Shown: positions 7,575-16,596, numbered from the stretch's first letter. The stretch is DNA of 64,000 nt from Pseudomonas putida (GCF_022627325.1 NZ_JAETZZ010000011.1:181215-245214); one strand, 5' to 3'. Notes: generated by a model from the letters alone, not told the origin. Numbers and translations: made by a program.

Positions 7575-8213
7575 TTAGCGCACGCTCGCTCGCACTTTCT
7601 CCCGGAAGCTGTTCTCGTAGCCGTCCTGTAGTTTGACCTTCTCTGCAAGGGTTGACAGCAAGGTGCGCGCGATGACGATGATGCCGTCTCGGTCACCGAT
7701 GATAGCGTCGCCTGGGTAGCAAACGACATTGCCGCAGGCGACTGGAACGCCTACCTGGCCTGGGCCCCATTTCGACGGGCCGGCAGGATTCACTGCTCGC
7801 GCATAGACAGGCAAGCCCATGCTGTTCAGTTCTTCAATGTCACGTATCGCACCGTCAATCACGACTGCTGCCACCTGCTTGGCCAAGCAGATCTCGCCCA
7901 GCAAATCGCCGAAGACCGAACGGTTTACTTCGCTGTTGCCATTGATGACAAGCACATCACCAGGCTGTGCTTCGTCCAGAGCCCGATGAATGGCGAGGTT
8001 GTCACCTTCACGGGTATTCAGCGGCAAGATGGTGCCGAAGAACGTGGCCTTGCCAGCGGTGTGGCGAATGGCAGACGCCATCATGCCCATGCGCTGGAGT
8101 ACGTCACCGATGAGCGCTACGGGGTAGTGAGAAATTTCTTCGATCAACGACAGGTCAGCTCGCTCCCAGTTGGCATTTACGCTGATCGACTCATCGGACA
8201 CATTGATGAACAT
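7575..8213 (-). CDS. RraA-like aldolase/decarboxylase
   Basis: A 212-residue protein of the RraA / HMG aldolase fold. Signature segments are VALIGDVLQRMG near the N-terminus, GDVLVINGN, the core AAVVIDGAIRDIEEL (Arg and Asp of the metal/substrate site) and GDAIIGDRDGIIVI. Family enzymes cleave 4-hydroxy-4-methyl-2-oxoglutarate-like compounds or decarboxylate oxaloacetate using a divalent metal. The ATG at 8213 follows GGAGG. It is the last gene of an operon with a hydroxyacid dehydrogenase and an MHS transporter, suggesting catabolism of an imported organic acid. The exact substrate is not determined. Confidence 0.8.
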   Translation of the reverse strand: MFINVSDESISVNANWERADLSLIEEISHYPVALIGDVLQRMGMMASAIRHTAGKATFFGTILPLNTREGDNLAIHRALDEAQPGDVLVINGNSEVNRSVFGDLLGEICLAKQVAAVVIDGAIRDIEELNSMGLPVYARAVNPAGPSKWGPGQVGVPVACGNVVCYPGDAIIGDRDGIIVIARTLLSTLAEKVKLQDGYENSFREKVRASVR

Positions 8214-8242
8214 TTGATACCTCCACTTCGTATAAAAACGGC

Positions 8243-9217
8243 TTAGCTGAACGATTTCGGCACAGGCTGGTTGACTGGATGGGCAGGGGCTCCACCTTTG
8301 AGCACGGCAGCAATTGCCTCGAGTGCGCTCATGCCGACGCGCATCAGCGATTCGTCCGTCTGTCCGGCAACGTGAGCGGTGACGATCAAGTTGGGGGTAT
8401 TGGCGATGTCCGGGGTTGGGTGATCAAACGGCTTGATCATGTCGATGTTCTCGGCATCAAGTACGTCTGCGCCTGCGCCGGCGAGTTTGCCGCTCTTCAG
8501 CGCATCGACCATCGCGCTTTCATCGACAACTCCACCTCGGCTGGTATTGATCAGCATCGCGCCATCTTTCATCTTGGCGAACTCTGCCGCCCCTATCAGG
8601 TTGCGAGTTGTTGGAAGTAAGGGGACATGCAGGCTTACAACATCGGCGGTTGCAAGCAGCGTGTCGAAATCTACCCAGCGACTATCGGAGCTCGGCTCGA
8701 TCGCTGGATCGGTGAAAATCACCTTCATGCCAAAGGCTTCAGCAACCGGTGCCACGCTGGAGCCGATGTTGCCGAAGCCGACCAAGCCCAGGGTGCGGCC
8801 TTCAAGTTCGATTCCGGTCAACGCTAGGCGGTCTTGAGCCCAGTTACGGTTACGAGTTTGCTCGGTGGCCGTTGGAAGCTTGCGGCACAGCGACAACAAC
8901 AAGGCGAAGACATGTTCAATCACGCTGCGCTGGTTTGCACCAGGGGTGTTGGTCACCCAGACGCCGTGGCTTTCAGCCGCTTTGTAGTCAACGTTGTCAT
9001 AACCTGCACCGTGACGCGCAACGATGCGTAGCTTGGGAGATGCAGCGATCATCTCTGCGCTGATGTGGCCACCGCGCAGAAACACAGCGTCCACCTGATT
9101 CCGGATCTCTTCGTAGCCAACGGCGTTAGGGCCATATGCCAGTCGAACTTCACCCAGCTCAGACAGGCGGGCAAGAACGGTTTCGTGAATTGGACTGGTA
9201 ACGTAGATAAGGGACAT
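8243..9217 (-). CDS. D-2-hydroxyacid dehydrogenase (NAD-dependent)
   Basis: About 324 residues of the 2-hydroxyacid dehydrogenase superfamily. The N-terminal substrate domain ends with RIVARHGAGYDNVD. The Rossmann domain shows LGLVGFGNIGSSVA (GxGxxG), and the dinucleotide Asp follows. Catalytic candidates are Arg in INTSRGGVVDE, Asp/Glu in the ADVLDAEN region and His in VTAHVAGQT. It interconverts a 2-oxoacid and a D-2-hydroxyacid. The ATG at 9217 is used; GTG 9226 directly after the upstream stop is possible. It lies 9 bases downstream of the MHS transporter and 29 bases before the RraA-like gene, so it belongs to one operon. Confidence 0.82.
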   Translation of the reverse strand: MSLIYVTSPIHETVLARLSELGEVRLAYGPNAVGYEEIRNQVDAVFLRGGHISAEMIAASPKLRIVARHGAGYDNVDYKAAESHGVWVTNTPGANQRSVIEHVFALLLSLCRKLPTATEQTRNRNWAQDRLALTGIELEGRTLGLVGFGNIGSSVAPVAEAFGMKVIFTDPAIEPSSDSRWVDFDTLLATADVVSLHVPLLPTTRNLIGAAEFAKMKDGAMLINTSRGGVVDESAMVDALKSGKLAGAGADVLDAENIDMIKPFDHPTPDIANTPNLIVTAHVAGQTDESLMRVGMSALEAIAAVLKGGAPAHPVNQPVPKSFS

Positions 9218-9226
9218 GCTGATCAC

Positions 9227-10567
9227 TCAAGAAAATTGGTGTTTTTTATCGTCTGCAGCTGCTTGGCTGCGAACTGTCCAGAGGACGATCAAACCGAGCA
9301 GGCCTGCGCCGGACAGAATGAAGGCGGGAGCGGTTTGGTTACCGGAAACGCCGATCAGCCAGGTGGCCATGAAGGGGCCAATGCCGCCGCCGATCACGGC
9401 GCCTACGCTGTGTCCGAATGCGACGCCGGTGTGGCGAACATGGGTGGGGAAGAACTCCGGCATTACCGAATAGGTACCAGCCAAGCACAGCGCGTAGGGG
9501 ATCATGCCCAAGGCAAGGCCTGCCATGGCGAGGCTCATTTGGCCTTGCTGCATCATCATGAAAGATGGAACAGAAACGACTGCATACCCGAGATACGAAA
9601 GGCGCAACACTGATTTGCTGCCGATTATTGAACCCAGGTGACCAGCCAGAGGGATCATGACCGCAGCGAAAAGAACTGCTACCAGCACGATAGTGGACGC
9701 ATCTGCTTTGGAGTATCCGAGGATCGAGCTGAAGTAAGCGGCAATAAATACCGTGCCGATGTAAGTGCCGATGTTCTGCACCAAAGAGATCATCATCACT
9801 TTGAGGAGGGGAAGAGGGTAGTCGCGAATCAGCTCAGCAAATGGCTGGCTTTTTGGGTTCTCGATGTCGGCTTTTTTGGACTCAAACTCAGGGCTGTCTT
9901 CGATGCCCAAGCGCATCCACAGGCCGATGATGCCCAAGGGCAGCGCGAGCAGGAAAGGAACGCGCCAGCCCCATTCGGACATCTGCGGATCAGTCAGCGA
10001 TGCGGCAGCGAGACCGGCGATAGCAGCTGCCAAACCTTTACCGAACTGAGCAATGGAAGGCAGGAAGGAGATGTAGAGCGAGCGTCTGTTAGCTGGAGCC
10101 CATTCACGAATGTAGCTCGCGGCGCCACCGATTTCGCCACCAGCGGAGAAGCCTTGAAGCATGCGCAGAAGCACCAAGAGAATCGGTGCCCATACACCAA
10201 TCTGTGCGTAACCTGGGAGCAGACCGATTAGCGTAGCGGCCAGACCCATCAGCGTAATACTGGCGATCAGACTTGCACGGCGCCCCACTTTGTCGCCGAG
10301 CCAACCGAATGCAACTGCGCCGATGGGACGTACCAGGAAGGCGGATCCGAACACTAAAAATGTGTTGAGCAAGCCAGTGGTGGGGTCATCGGATGGGAAG
10401 AAGACCAGCGCTAGGGTGGCAGCGAGGTACCCGTAAACGCTGAAGTCGTAATACTCAACGAAGGTTCCGAAAACGGCGGCAGCAGTGGCTTTTTTGGCCT
10501 TCGACTTACTATCAGCTCCAAGCTCCGGCATGGCGACGGACTCCGTCAACGTGTTGTTGTTATTCAT
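9227..10567 (-). CDS. MFS transporter, metabolite:H+ symporter type
   Basis: A 446-residue transporter with twelve predicted helices. FGTFVEYYDFSVYGYLA in helix 1, GWLGDKVGRRASL in loop 2-3 and LRMLQGFSAGGEIGGA in helix 4 are hallmarks of the MHS group (shikimate, citrate, alpha-ketoglutarate and dicarboxylate symporters). It is the first gene of the operon with the hydroxyacid dehydrogenase and RraA-like aldolase, so it probably imports their carbon source. It starts 170 bases from the divergent IclR gene, with palindromic sequence between them that suits repressor control. Confidence 0.88.
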   Translation of the reverse strand: MNNNNTLTESVAMPELGADSKSKAKKATAAAVFGTFVEYYDFSVYGYLAATLALVFFPSDDPTTGLLNTFLVFGSAFLVRPIGAVAFGWLGDKVGRRASLIASITLMGLAATLIGLLPGYAQIGVWAPILLVLLRMLQGFSAGGEIGGAASYIREWAPANRRSLYISFLPSIAQFGKGLAAAIAGLAAASLTDPQMSEWGWRVPFLLALPLGIIGLWMRLGIEDSPEFESKKADIENPKSQPFAELIRDYPLPLLKVMMISLVQNIGTYIGTVFIAAYFSSILGYSKADASTIVLVAVLFAAVMIPLAGHLGSIIGSKSVLRLSYLGYAVVSVPSFMMMQQGQMSLAMAGLALGMIPYALCLAGTYSVMPEFFPTHVRHTGVAFGHSVGAVIGGGIGPFMATWLIGVSGNQTAPAFILSGAGLLGLIVLWTVRSQAAADDKKHQFS

Positions 10568-10596
10568 AGGTCACTCCAGCTTATCGGTCACGTCCA

Positions 10597-10636
10597 TCTT
10601 TAAAAAATGGGACAGTGTCCTGTTTTGTTTTTTAAA
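10597..10636. promoter_or_regulatory. Nested palindromes between MHS operon and IclR gene
   Basis: An outer perfect inverted repeat, CTTTAAAAAA (10597-10606) with TTTTTTAAAG (10627-10636), encloses a second palindrome, GGACAGTGTCC (10609-10619). They lie 30-70 bases from the transporter start and about 100 bases from the IclR start. This is a good candidate operator for the divergent double IclR protein, whose two DNA-binding modules might read the two nested sites. Binding is inferred. Confidence 0.55.
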
Positions 10637-10736
10637 GAATCCTCGGGCTCAGCCACCTTGTCAACAGGCGGCGATTGCTCTGCAGCTCAAAACCGGCACA
10701 GAATGGGCCCTCCCCCATGCCCAGCAAGTCGATTAA

Positions 10737-12263
10737 ATGTCAAACGCGCCCACTGAAAATGCGGCTTCCAAAGCCCCCGCAGCTACGTCCAGCCACGGTC
10801 GATTGATTGTGGTGCTGGATGCTTTGGTCAGACGAGCGGATGGCGAAGCGTGGGGCGTCAGAGAGTTGGCTAATGACCTGGGTGAAAGCCGGAGTACCAT
10901 CAACCGCATCTTGGTTTCTTTGGTTGACCGAGATTTTGCGGTTGAAGATGGGGTCGGGAAGTATCGAGTGGGGCCGCGCTTCAGAGTGCTGATGCACGCT
11001 TTGAATCATCGCAGTCATCTGTTGGAGACGGCGCGACATCTCCTCGACGGACTGGCGGAGGGTGCAAAACAGGCGGCGTTGTTGTCGGTGTACGCGCCGC
11101 ATCTAAACGGCTACTACGTTCTACACTGCGGCGAGGCCCCGGCCACTCTGTTATTCAGGCCCAAGAGCGGAAATCCCTTTCCCTTGGAGTTCGGAGACAT
11201 CGGTAGAGGGTTCAGGGAGTATCTTCGAAAGCATCCCTCTTCAGATGAAATATCACCTGGCCAAACATCGATTGAACCGCCGCAGGGTATTTCTGAGACC
11301 GAGTTTCCCCCTGCTGTTTCGATGGTGGTGAGGCAATTGGCACCGGGGTTGCTGATCTTAGTTTCGCTTCACGATCTTGGTGGTTTTGATGCCAAGGATC
11401 GGGACTCGGCCGGGGCGACTCTCAATGAGATAGCCGACCGGCTATCGCAGGCATTTGGGGTATCTGACAGCTTCGGTCGTGATGTGGTCAACGACGGCGA
11501 CAGTTCTATCGTTGCCCGGCTAGAGGGGCTGCTGCAGTTGGTATGCGCCCAGCCAAATGGCTACAGGTGCAGATTGGGCATGGCTGCTCATTTGCAATGC
11601 AATGCAGCAACTGCCAAGAAAATCATCGGTTCTGTCATTGTGGAACGCTTGATACATATTGATGGCCAGGTGATCTATCCAGGTGCCCGTCTGTACCAAT
11701 GGGCTGCTCTGCTAAGCAATGAAACCTACTCTCCGGTGAAACTCTGCAAAGCCATCATTGACTCCGTCGTGAAGGAGACGGGAGAGACAATTGCGTACCT
11801 CTCGTTTGACGGGGCTACTTCCAAGGCCCAGTTCCTTGAGGTTATTCAAGGTTGGCGTCCTATCCAATACAAGCTAGAAACTGGGGTAGATGTCCCGCTA
11901 TATGCAGGGGGGGCCGGCAAGGCTGTGCTAGCCCATTTGCCGGCGGATTTTGCTGATGGTTTGAAGCTTGAGAAGTTCACCGAGACAACCATAACTTCCC
12001 ATTCACAGCTCCGGTCTGATCTTCAGGCTATCAGGGAGCGAGGATGGTCGGTGGGGGACGGCGAACGGGTTCTGGGCGCGTTTGGTATCGGCGTTCCGTT
12101 CTTTATCGATGGGCGAGTAGCCGGCTCAATCTCCGCCACGATACCGAAGTACCGGAAGGAAGACTGTGACGTTCCGTCCTTGGTCGAAAACATGAAGCGG
12201 GCCTCTAGACGCATAGGCCAGTTGCTTTCAGTAATCAAATTAGCTGATCCTCAGAGGCCTTGA
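10737..12263 (+). CDS. Tandem (double-length) IclR-family regulator
   Basis: A 508-residue protein, about twice the usual 250-270 of IclR regulators. The first half has a winged-HTH (LIVVLDALVRRADGEAWGVR then ELANDLGESRSTINRIL) and a degenerate effector domain to about residue 250. The second half has another HTH-like segment (LLQLVCAQPNGYRCRLGMAA then HLQCNAATAKKIIGSV) and a well preserved IclR effector domain with GGAGKAVLAHLP, RERGWSVGDGERVLGAFGIG and VPFFIDGRVAGSISATIP. The single uninterrupted frame indicates a true fusion or internal duplication. The ribosome site before ATG 10737 is weak. It is divergent from the MHS/dehydrogenase/aldolase operon, which it presumably controls. Confidence 0.8.
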   Translation: MSNAPTENAASKAPAATSSHGRLIVVLDALVRRADGEAWGVRELANDLGESRSTINRILVSLVDRDFAVEDGVGKYRVGPRFRVLMHALNHRSHLLETARHLLDGLAEGAKQAALLSVYAPHLNGYYVLHCGEAPATLLFRPKSGNPFPLEFGDIGRGFREYLRKHPSSDEISPGQTSIEPPQGISETEFPPAVSMVVRQLAPGLLILVSLHDLGGFDAKDRDSAGATLNEIADRLSQAFGVSDSFGRDVVNDGDSSIVARLEGLLQLVCAQPNGYRCRLGMAAHLQCNAATAKKIIGSVIVERLIHIDGQVIYPGARLYQWAALLSNETYSPVKLCKAIIDSVVKETGETIAYLSFDGATSKAQFLEVIQGWRPIQYKLETGVDVPLYAGGAGKAVLAHLPADFADGLKLEKFTETTITSHSQLRSDLQAIRERGWSVGDGERVLGAFGIGVPFFIDGRVAGSISATIPKYRKEDCDVPSLVENMKRASRRIGQLLSVIKLADPQRP

Positions 12264-12449
12264 AAACTACCCAGGATAGTGTTCCCGTAATCAGTATGGT
12301 TGGCAGGTTAACGAGGCTGCTTTCGCATATAACCCCAACCGAACCAAACACGGTTTCTATTCCAACGTCGAAATTGAGATGGGTGAGAAATTTAGCGTCA
12401 ACCAGGCGTTTATGGCGCGGCATTCGCACTGGAGAGTGCAGGGAGTCTT

Positions 12450-12611
12450 AGCGTAATCCGGGTAATACCCAGCGTACTCGTAGCAGCGATGGGTGAGATT
12501 CTCAAGCAGTCGATCCACGGTCATCGACTCACTGAACTTGTATGCCGCTCCAATATCCATGAAGAGGTAACCACCGTAGGTACCTTGCTTGTTCTATTGC
12601 TCAAAGTAGAA
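12450..12611 (-). pseudogene. Remnant of a TonB-dependent receptor C-terminus
   Basis: On the minus strand the frame reads QGTYGGYLFMDIGAAYKFSE, SMTVDRLLENLTHRCYEY and AGYYPDYA. This matches the last beta-strands of TonB-dependent outer-membrane receptors ('Y..F.ESLT....VENLFD..YEY...'). A TAG at 12594-12596 interrupts it and there is no upstream barrel, plug or TonB box. It lies within the otherwise gene-free 12264-12875 stretch, which also has an unassigned top-strand fragment ending EKAVEAARIEEA near 12760. The region is best read as decayed DNA. Confidence 0.55.
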
Positions 12612-12875
12612 ATTAGTCTGCGCGATGGCTAATGCGCATCATTCCAGGTTTGTTTTGGCAGTTTATATGAATATGTCGGAACGGACGCTCATTGGAAATT
12701 ATTGATGAGATCGGACAAACACCTGAGAAAGCAGTAGAGGCGGCACGGATCGAGGAGGCCTGAAATATGCTCGTTAACTGAAAAATACCATTAAGGGTTA
12801 TTGCGCCGAAAACTGATTCAGATAGGTGAGCGGGCTCATGGCGCCCACCTATAACGGTTTGCTGGATGATTGTGA

Positions 12876-15005
12876 TTAGGTTTTGAAAACGCCGACAAGA
12901 CGCGTCTGCTCTACGGCTTGTTCGTTCAGTAATTGGCTAGCTTTGAAAGAAGCTCGGCTCTTTTCGGATAACGATTCTGTAACGTCACGTATCGTTGAGA
13001 CGCTCCTACTCACTTCGTCTGTTACTCGGCTTTGTTCCTCAGCCGCGCTGGCTATTTGTAGGGTCATTTCATTAACCACACTTACGGCTGATCCAATGCT
13101 ATGGAAGGATTGAGCAGCCAAATTGACCCTGTCTACGCCTTCAGCGACTTGTAGAGTACCACTGCTCATAGCGCTGTGAACATTCCGAGCGCAAAGTTGA
13201 AGTCGGACAATTACATCCCGGATTTCTTCAACCGAGCTACCAGTATGCTTAGCTAAACTCCTAACTTCATCGGCTACCACAGCGAATCCTCTGCCACTCT
13301 CTCCAGCTCGAGCTGCCTCAATGGCGGCATTCAAAGCGAGTAGATTGATTTGTTTTGCGATAGAGTGGATGACTTGTAAAACAGAGCCGATTTGCTGACT
13401 GCTATCAGACAGTCCTTGAGCATGATCCATTGCTTCGGCCAACCCTTTAGCCAGTTGTTGAATCGTATTGGCAGTCTGGGTTATGACGCTCAAACCTTGC
13501 TGGGCAGAATCCTCTGCCTCTCTAGTCGCTAGCGCAGCTTGAGATGCGTTCTTAGCTACGTCAATTGCAGAGGAGCTGAGTTCATGCGTAGCAGTAGCGA
13601 CCTGGTCGACCTCTAGAAACTGTTTTTGTATCCCAATATCAAGGTCGGTAGCTAATGAGGCCGACTGTTGTGATGTCTTGTTTGCATCTCCAGCGAGATC
13701 CTGGATTTCTTTAATCAATGGCTGAAGGGAATCCAAGAAACGGTTAAACCAACTTGAGAGCTGTCCCAATTCATCGCTTCGTTTGTAAGAAACTCTTGAG
13801 GTCAAATCGCCTCCGCCCACTGCAATATCTTTGAGCGCATTTGCTATTTCTAATATGGGCTTCGTCACGCCTTTCGCGGTAAACCAAATGAAAATTAATC
13901 CCAGCAAGCCAACAAGGCTACCCACTAATAATTGGAGGGCGAGGTTCTCATCGTTTCTATGATCAAGTTCGCTTTTAAGATATAAAGCAGGAACCAAAAC
14001 TTTAGACTTAGGGGCGCTGATCAGAATTTTCCACGGTTGCGAGTCAGGAATTGGTGCTGTAGGAGTAGACACACTGAGGCTTTGCTCGTCAGATACGATT
14101 TCCTGGCCATCGCTCAGCTTGCTGCCTGTAATGGCGCGCGTTGTGTCGCTAGTAACAGTGCCTAGCAGGTTCTGATTAGCGCTGTCGCCGGCGATGATTC
14201 CGCTTGGTGTGAAGATTCTTATTGTACCTGTCCCGCCGTAAAGTGAGTTTGCTGCGCTTCCAACCAGTGCTTGTAAGTTGTTGAGGCTGATATCGAGGCC
14301 GGCCACACCTAAGACTTCACTCCCGCGCTTGATGGGGAAAGCAAGGGTGATGATTAGAGTGCGCGTACCAGAAGAGTCATCGAAGTAGGGTGAAAGCAAG
14401 CACGGTTTGCCCGTTTGAATAGGGCAGTCATACCACCTGCGAAAGGGCGATCCGTCAAGTCCGGGTGTCTCGTCATTTATAATGGATTCCGGTGTGGCCA
14501 TTGATGTTAGGCTTCCGCTTCCACGTGATATATAATATGAAAATCGGCCCAGTTCATTACTACCAAGGGCTGTTTGATTTATATAATTTCGGTCTGATTT
14601 GTCAAGAGCGTTTGGCTCGAATACAATGTACATACTAAGAATTTCAGCGTTGTTTGACAGTTTTTGAGAAGCTAGTGAAATAAGTTCCTGTCTAATTGCT
14701 CCGGGGAGGAAGTTGTGTCTTACTGATAGCTCTTGTATCTTTGAGGCCTGGTTTGCTAAGTCTTGTCCTTCCTTGAAGGCCGATAAAAAATATTTTTGCA
14801 AGCTGAAGCTTTGTGCTTTGCCTTCAACTAGAAGCCGCTGTTCGGTCGCGAGTTCGATAGATTGAAAACTGCTATTCTTAACGAATTCATTGGATATATT
14901 AGCTCTGATGATCGATGTATACGTTAAGCATGCAATGGAAGATAGAAGACAGATTCCAACGAGCAGCGTTAAACGGTGCTGTATTGACATTCGTAGCAGG
15001 GGCAT
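12876..15005 (-). CDS. Methyl-accepting chemotaxis protein with dCache-type sensor
   Basis: A 709-residue transmembrane chemoreceptor. TM1 is at about 12-33, a large periplasmic double-Cache-like sensor spans about 35-350, TM2 (LLVGSLVGLLGLIFIWFTA) is followed by HAMP, and the signalling tip is NLLALNAAIEAARAGE. In the sensor, RRWYD (189-193), SPYFD (205-209) and VAGLDIS with Asp238 align with ligand residues of amino-acid/amine-type dCache domains. The start at ATG 15005 has GGAG 8 bases upstream. It lies 77 bases behind the outer-membrane protein gene in the same direction and probably shares its sigma-54 promoter. This suggests chemotaxis toward the amine degraded by the neighbouring cluster. 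Confidence 0.87.
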   Translation of the reverse strand: MPLLRMSIQHRLTLLVGICLLSSIACLTYTSIIRANISNEFVKNSSFQSIELATEQRLLVEGKAQSFSLQKYFLSAFKEGQDLANQASKIQELSVRHNFLPGAIRQELISLASQKLSNNAEILSMYIVFEPNALDKSDRNYINQTALGSNELGRFSYYISRGSGSLTSMATPESIINDETPGLDGSPFRRWYDCPIQTGKPCLLSPYFDDSSGTRTLIITLAFPIKRGSEVLGVAGLDISLNNLQALVGSAANSLYGGTGTIRIFTPSGIIAGDSANQNLLGTVTSDTTRAITGSKLSDGQEIVSDEQSLSVSTPTAPIPDSQPWKILISAPKSKVLVPALYLKSELDHRNDENLALQLLVGSLVGLLGLIFIWFTAKGVTKPILEIANALKDIAVGGGDLTSRVSYKRSDELGQLSSWFNRFLDSLQPLIKEIQDLAGDANKTSQQSASLATDLDIGIQKQFLEVDQVATATHELSSSAIDVAKNASQAALATREAEDSAQQGLSVITQTANTIQQLAKGLAEAMDHAQGLSDSSQQIGSVLQVIHSIAKQINLLALNAAIEAARAGESGRGFAVVADEVRSLAKHTGSSVEEIRDVIVRLQLCARNVHSAMSSGTLQVAEGVDRVNLAAQSFHSIGSAVSVVNEMTLQIASAAEEQSRVTDEVSRSVSTIRDVTESLSEKSRASFKASQLLNEQAVEQTRLVGVFKT

Positions 15006-15033
15006 TGGAACGCTCCGAAATTTCTCGATGTAG

Positions 15034-15056
15034 AGCTGACGGTAGACCCGTCAGCT
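15034..15056 (-). promoter_or_regulatory. Hairpin between porin and chemoreceptor genes
   Basis: AGCTGACGG and CCGTCAGCT pair perfectly over nine bases around a five-base loop in the 76-base spacer. No T-run follows on the minus strand, so this looks less like a full terminator than a partial-attenuation or mRNA-stability element that would give much porin and little receptor. Confidence 0.55.
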
Positions 15057-15081
15057 TGGTACCTAGATCTCAAAAGACTGC

Positions 15082-16398
15082 TCAGAAGAAAGTGCCGACG
15101 ACCAACTGGAAATAGGAATTCAAATTATTACTTCCCGTTTGTAATCCGCCATTTTCAGAAGATTTATCGGGTTTGAAAAAACCTATAAGCGGACTAATCA
15201 TAAAGTGCTCATTTATCATCCACTCTACATAAATATCGGCTTCATCACCCGAGAGGTTTGTATGCGACTTATCAATGCCATCGAAGTCAAAGTACAAAGC
15301 ACCAATGGTAAGGTCGTCACTTGGTCTCGCCTTAAATCCTACGTGGTGAACGCGAGTATTAGTATTGAAGGGGCCAGCATAGTTTCCAGCCACCTCGCCT
15401 TGGAACCAAGTTCCGTAGCCGCGGCTCAAACCATAAAACAGTGGATCGAACTCTTCTGAAAACCGACTGTACCGATATGTCGCTTCTGGTTTCCAAGGCG
15501 TTTCGCTGAACGTCCAGCTACCTTCAAGATACCAAGCGTTTTCTCTTCCGCTTTTCTTATCTTGTGTAGCGTATTCGAATGCGAGATTTAGATCATCTAT
15601 GCCAAACGAACTTTTCCCGCGCATACTTACAGTTTCCATACCGTCCCGCTCCAACTGTGCCGGAGTGGAGTAGTCTGGATTAACGTCAAGGCCTTTAATG
15701 TATGTAGTGCCCAGTGTACCACTATCGCTAATGTACTCCGCGTTCACCACTGCAAGCTCTGTTTGAGCCTGGGCTCTGTTATCAGATTTTAGCCACATAA
15801 AATCGCCGCGAAGCCCACTGCTGCCACCAATTCGGAGGACGGTGGTTTTATCAAAGGCTTTACGAGGTGCTAGGTAATAGGCGCCTCCTCGGTCGAAATT
15901 TGACCCAAGGTTTGCATCTCCGAAGTTTAAAGCGTCACCTTTAATAAGGAAACCATCTCCAACTGTTACTTCTTGGCGTCCAGAAGAGATATCAATTCCA
16001 TTATTGCCAAAAGCTGGGAACAGATTACCTGAGCGCCATCCCAGATAAGCATCCTCAATTGCGGTACGTCGTTCGGTTCCTTTTGTGAAACCAGCTGCAT
16101 CGCCGTCGCCCCAGCTTCCGGAACTCAGAGCACTCAACGCGCCATAGAGTGTAGTGTCAAGTGCAAAGGCTTGACTCCCGTCAAACCCTAGTTTTACGTA
16201 ACCTTCCTGCCACTCTTTACTGCCAGATGACGTTTGCCCCACCGTTGAGTACGATTCATCGGAATGCATGAATGCAGCGATGGCTTGGAAATTTGCGTTG
16301 AGCTTGGTCTTTTCGTGATTGACTAATTCGTACGCTGAAACCTGCAAGCAAGGAATGAAGAGGACAAGCGCTGATGCGATTTTTTTTCTGGTATGCAT
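15082..16398 (-). CDS. Outer-membrane beta-barrel porin-like protein
   Basis: A 438-residue protein with a signal peptide (MHTRKKIASALVLFIPCLQVSA, cleavage before YEL), alternating aromatic beta-strands throughout and a C-terminal Phe (VVGTFF) as required for barrel assembly. It is strongly similar to the second barrel protein at 36217-37542 (shared SSGSWGDGDAAGF, ERRTA..DAY.GWRSG, YAGPFN.NT). The exact porin family (OprD-like or AlgE-like) is not settled. ATG 16398 is chosen over the upstream frame extension because the signal peptide begins there and a sigma-54 promoter lies 120 bases upstream. It is a probable uptake route for the amine substrate. Confidence 0.8.
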   Translation of the reverse strand: MHTRKKIASALVLFIPCLQVSAYELVNHEKTKLNANFQAIAAFMHSDESYSTVGQTSSGSKEWQEGYVKLGFDGSQAFALDTTLYGALSALSSGSWGDGDAAGFTKGTERRTAIEDAYLGWRSGNLFPAFGNNGIDISSGRQEVTVGDGFLIKGDALNFGDANLGSNFDRGGAYYLAPRKAFDKTTVLRIGGSSGLRGDFMWLKSDNRAQAQTELAVVNAEYISDSGTLGTTYIKGLDVNPDYSTPAQLERDGMETVSMRGKSSFGIDDLNLAFEYATQDKKSGRENAWYLEGSWTFSETPWKPEATYRYSRFSEEFDPLFYGLSRGYGTWFQGEVAGNYAGPFNTNTRVHHVGFKARPSDDLTIGALYFDFDGIDKSHTNLSGDEADIYVEWMINEHFMISPLIGFFKPDKSSENGGLQTGSNNLNSYFQLVVGTFF

Positions 16399-16517
16399 TT
16401 CTACCGTGCTCTTATGTTGTTGTGAGGCAGAGGTGATTGCAACTCTAGTTTTGGTGGAGGCGCCGTAGCTTTGTTTATGCAGGGCACACATGTGAATGGG
16501 CGCCATTAGATTTATTT

Positions 16518-16532
16518 GCAGATGCCGTGCCA
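16518..16532 (-). promoter_or_regulatory. Sigma-54 promoter for porin and chemoreceptor
   Basis: On the minus strand TGGCACGGCATCTGC carries the -24 GG and -12 GC exactly 12 bases apart, close to the consensus TGGCACG-N4-TTGC. Transcription would start near 16506, about 108 bases before the porin ATG. Four TGTTCAA/TTGAACA palindromes lie 65-225 bases upstream. Confidence 0.75.
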
Positions 16533-16596
16533 ATGAAGGTTCAACGCTTAACTCCAGGGCGCTTGGTAACAACCGAGGGTCAGCACAGCGTGAAAG

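Noticed and set aside
9065..9613. A 182-residue top-strand frame opposite the MHS transporter
   Set aside because: It overlaps two strongly supported minus-strand genes and has no ribosome site or domain.
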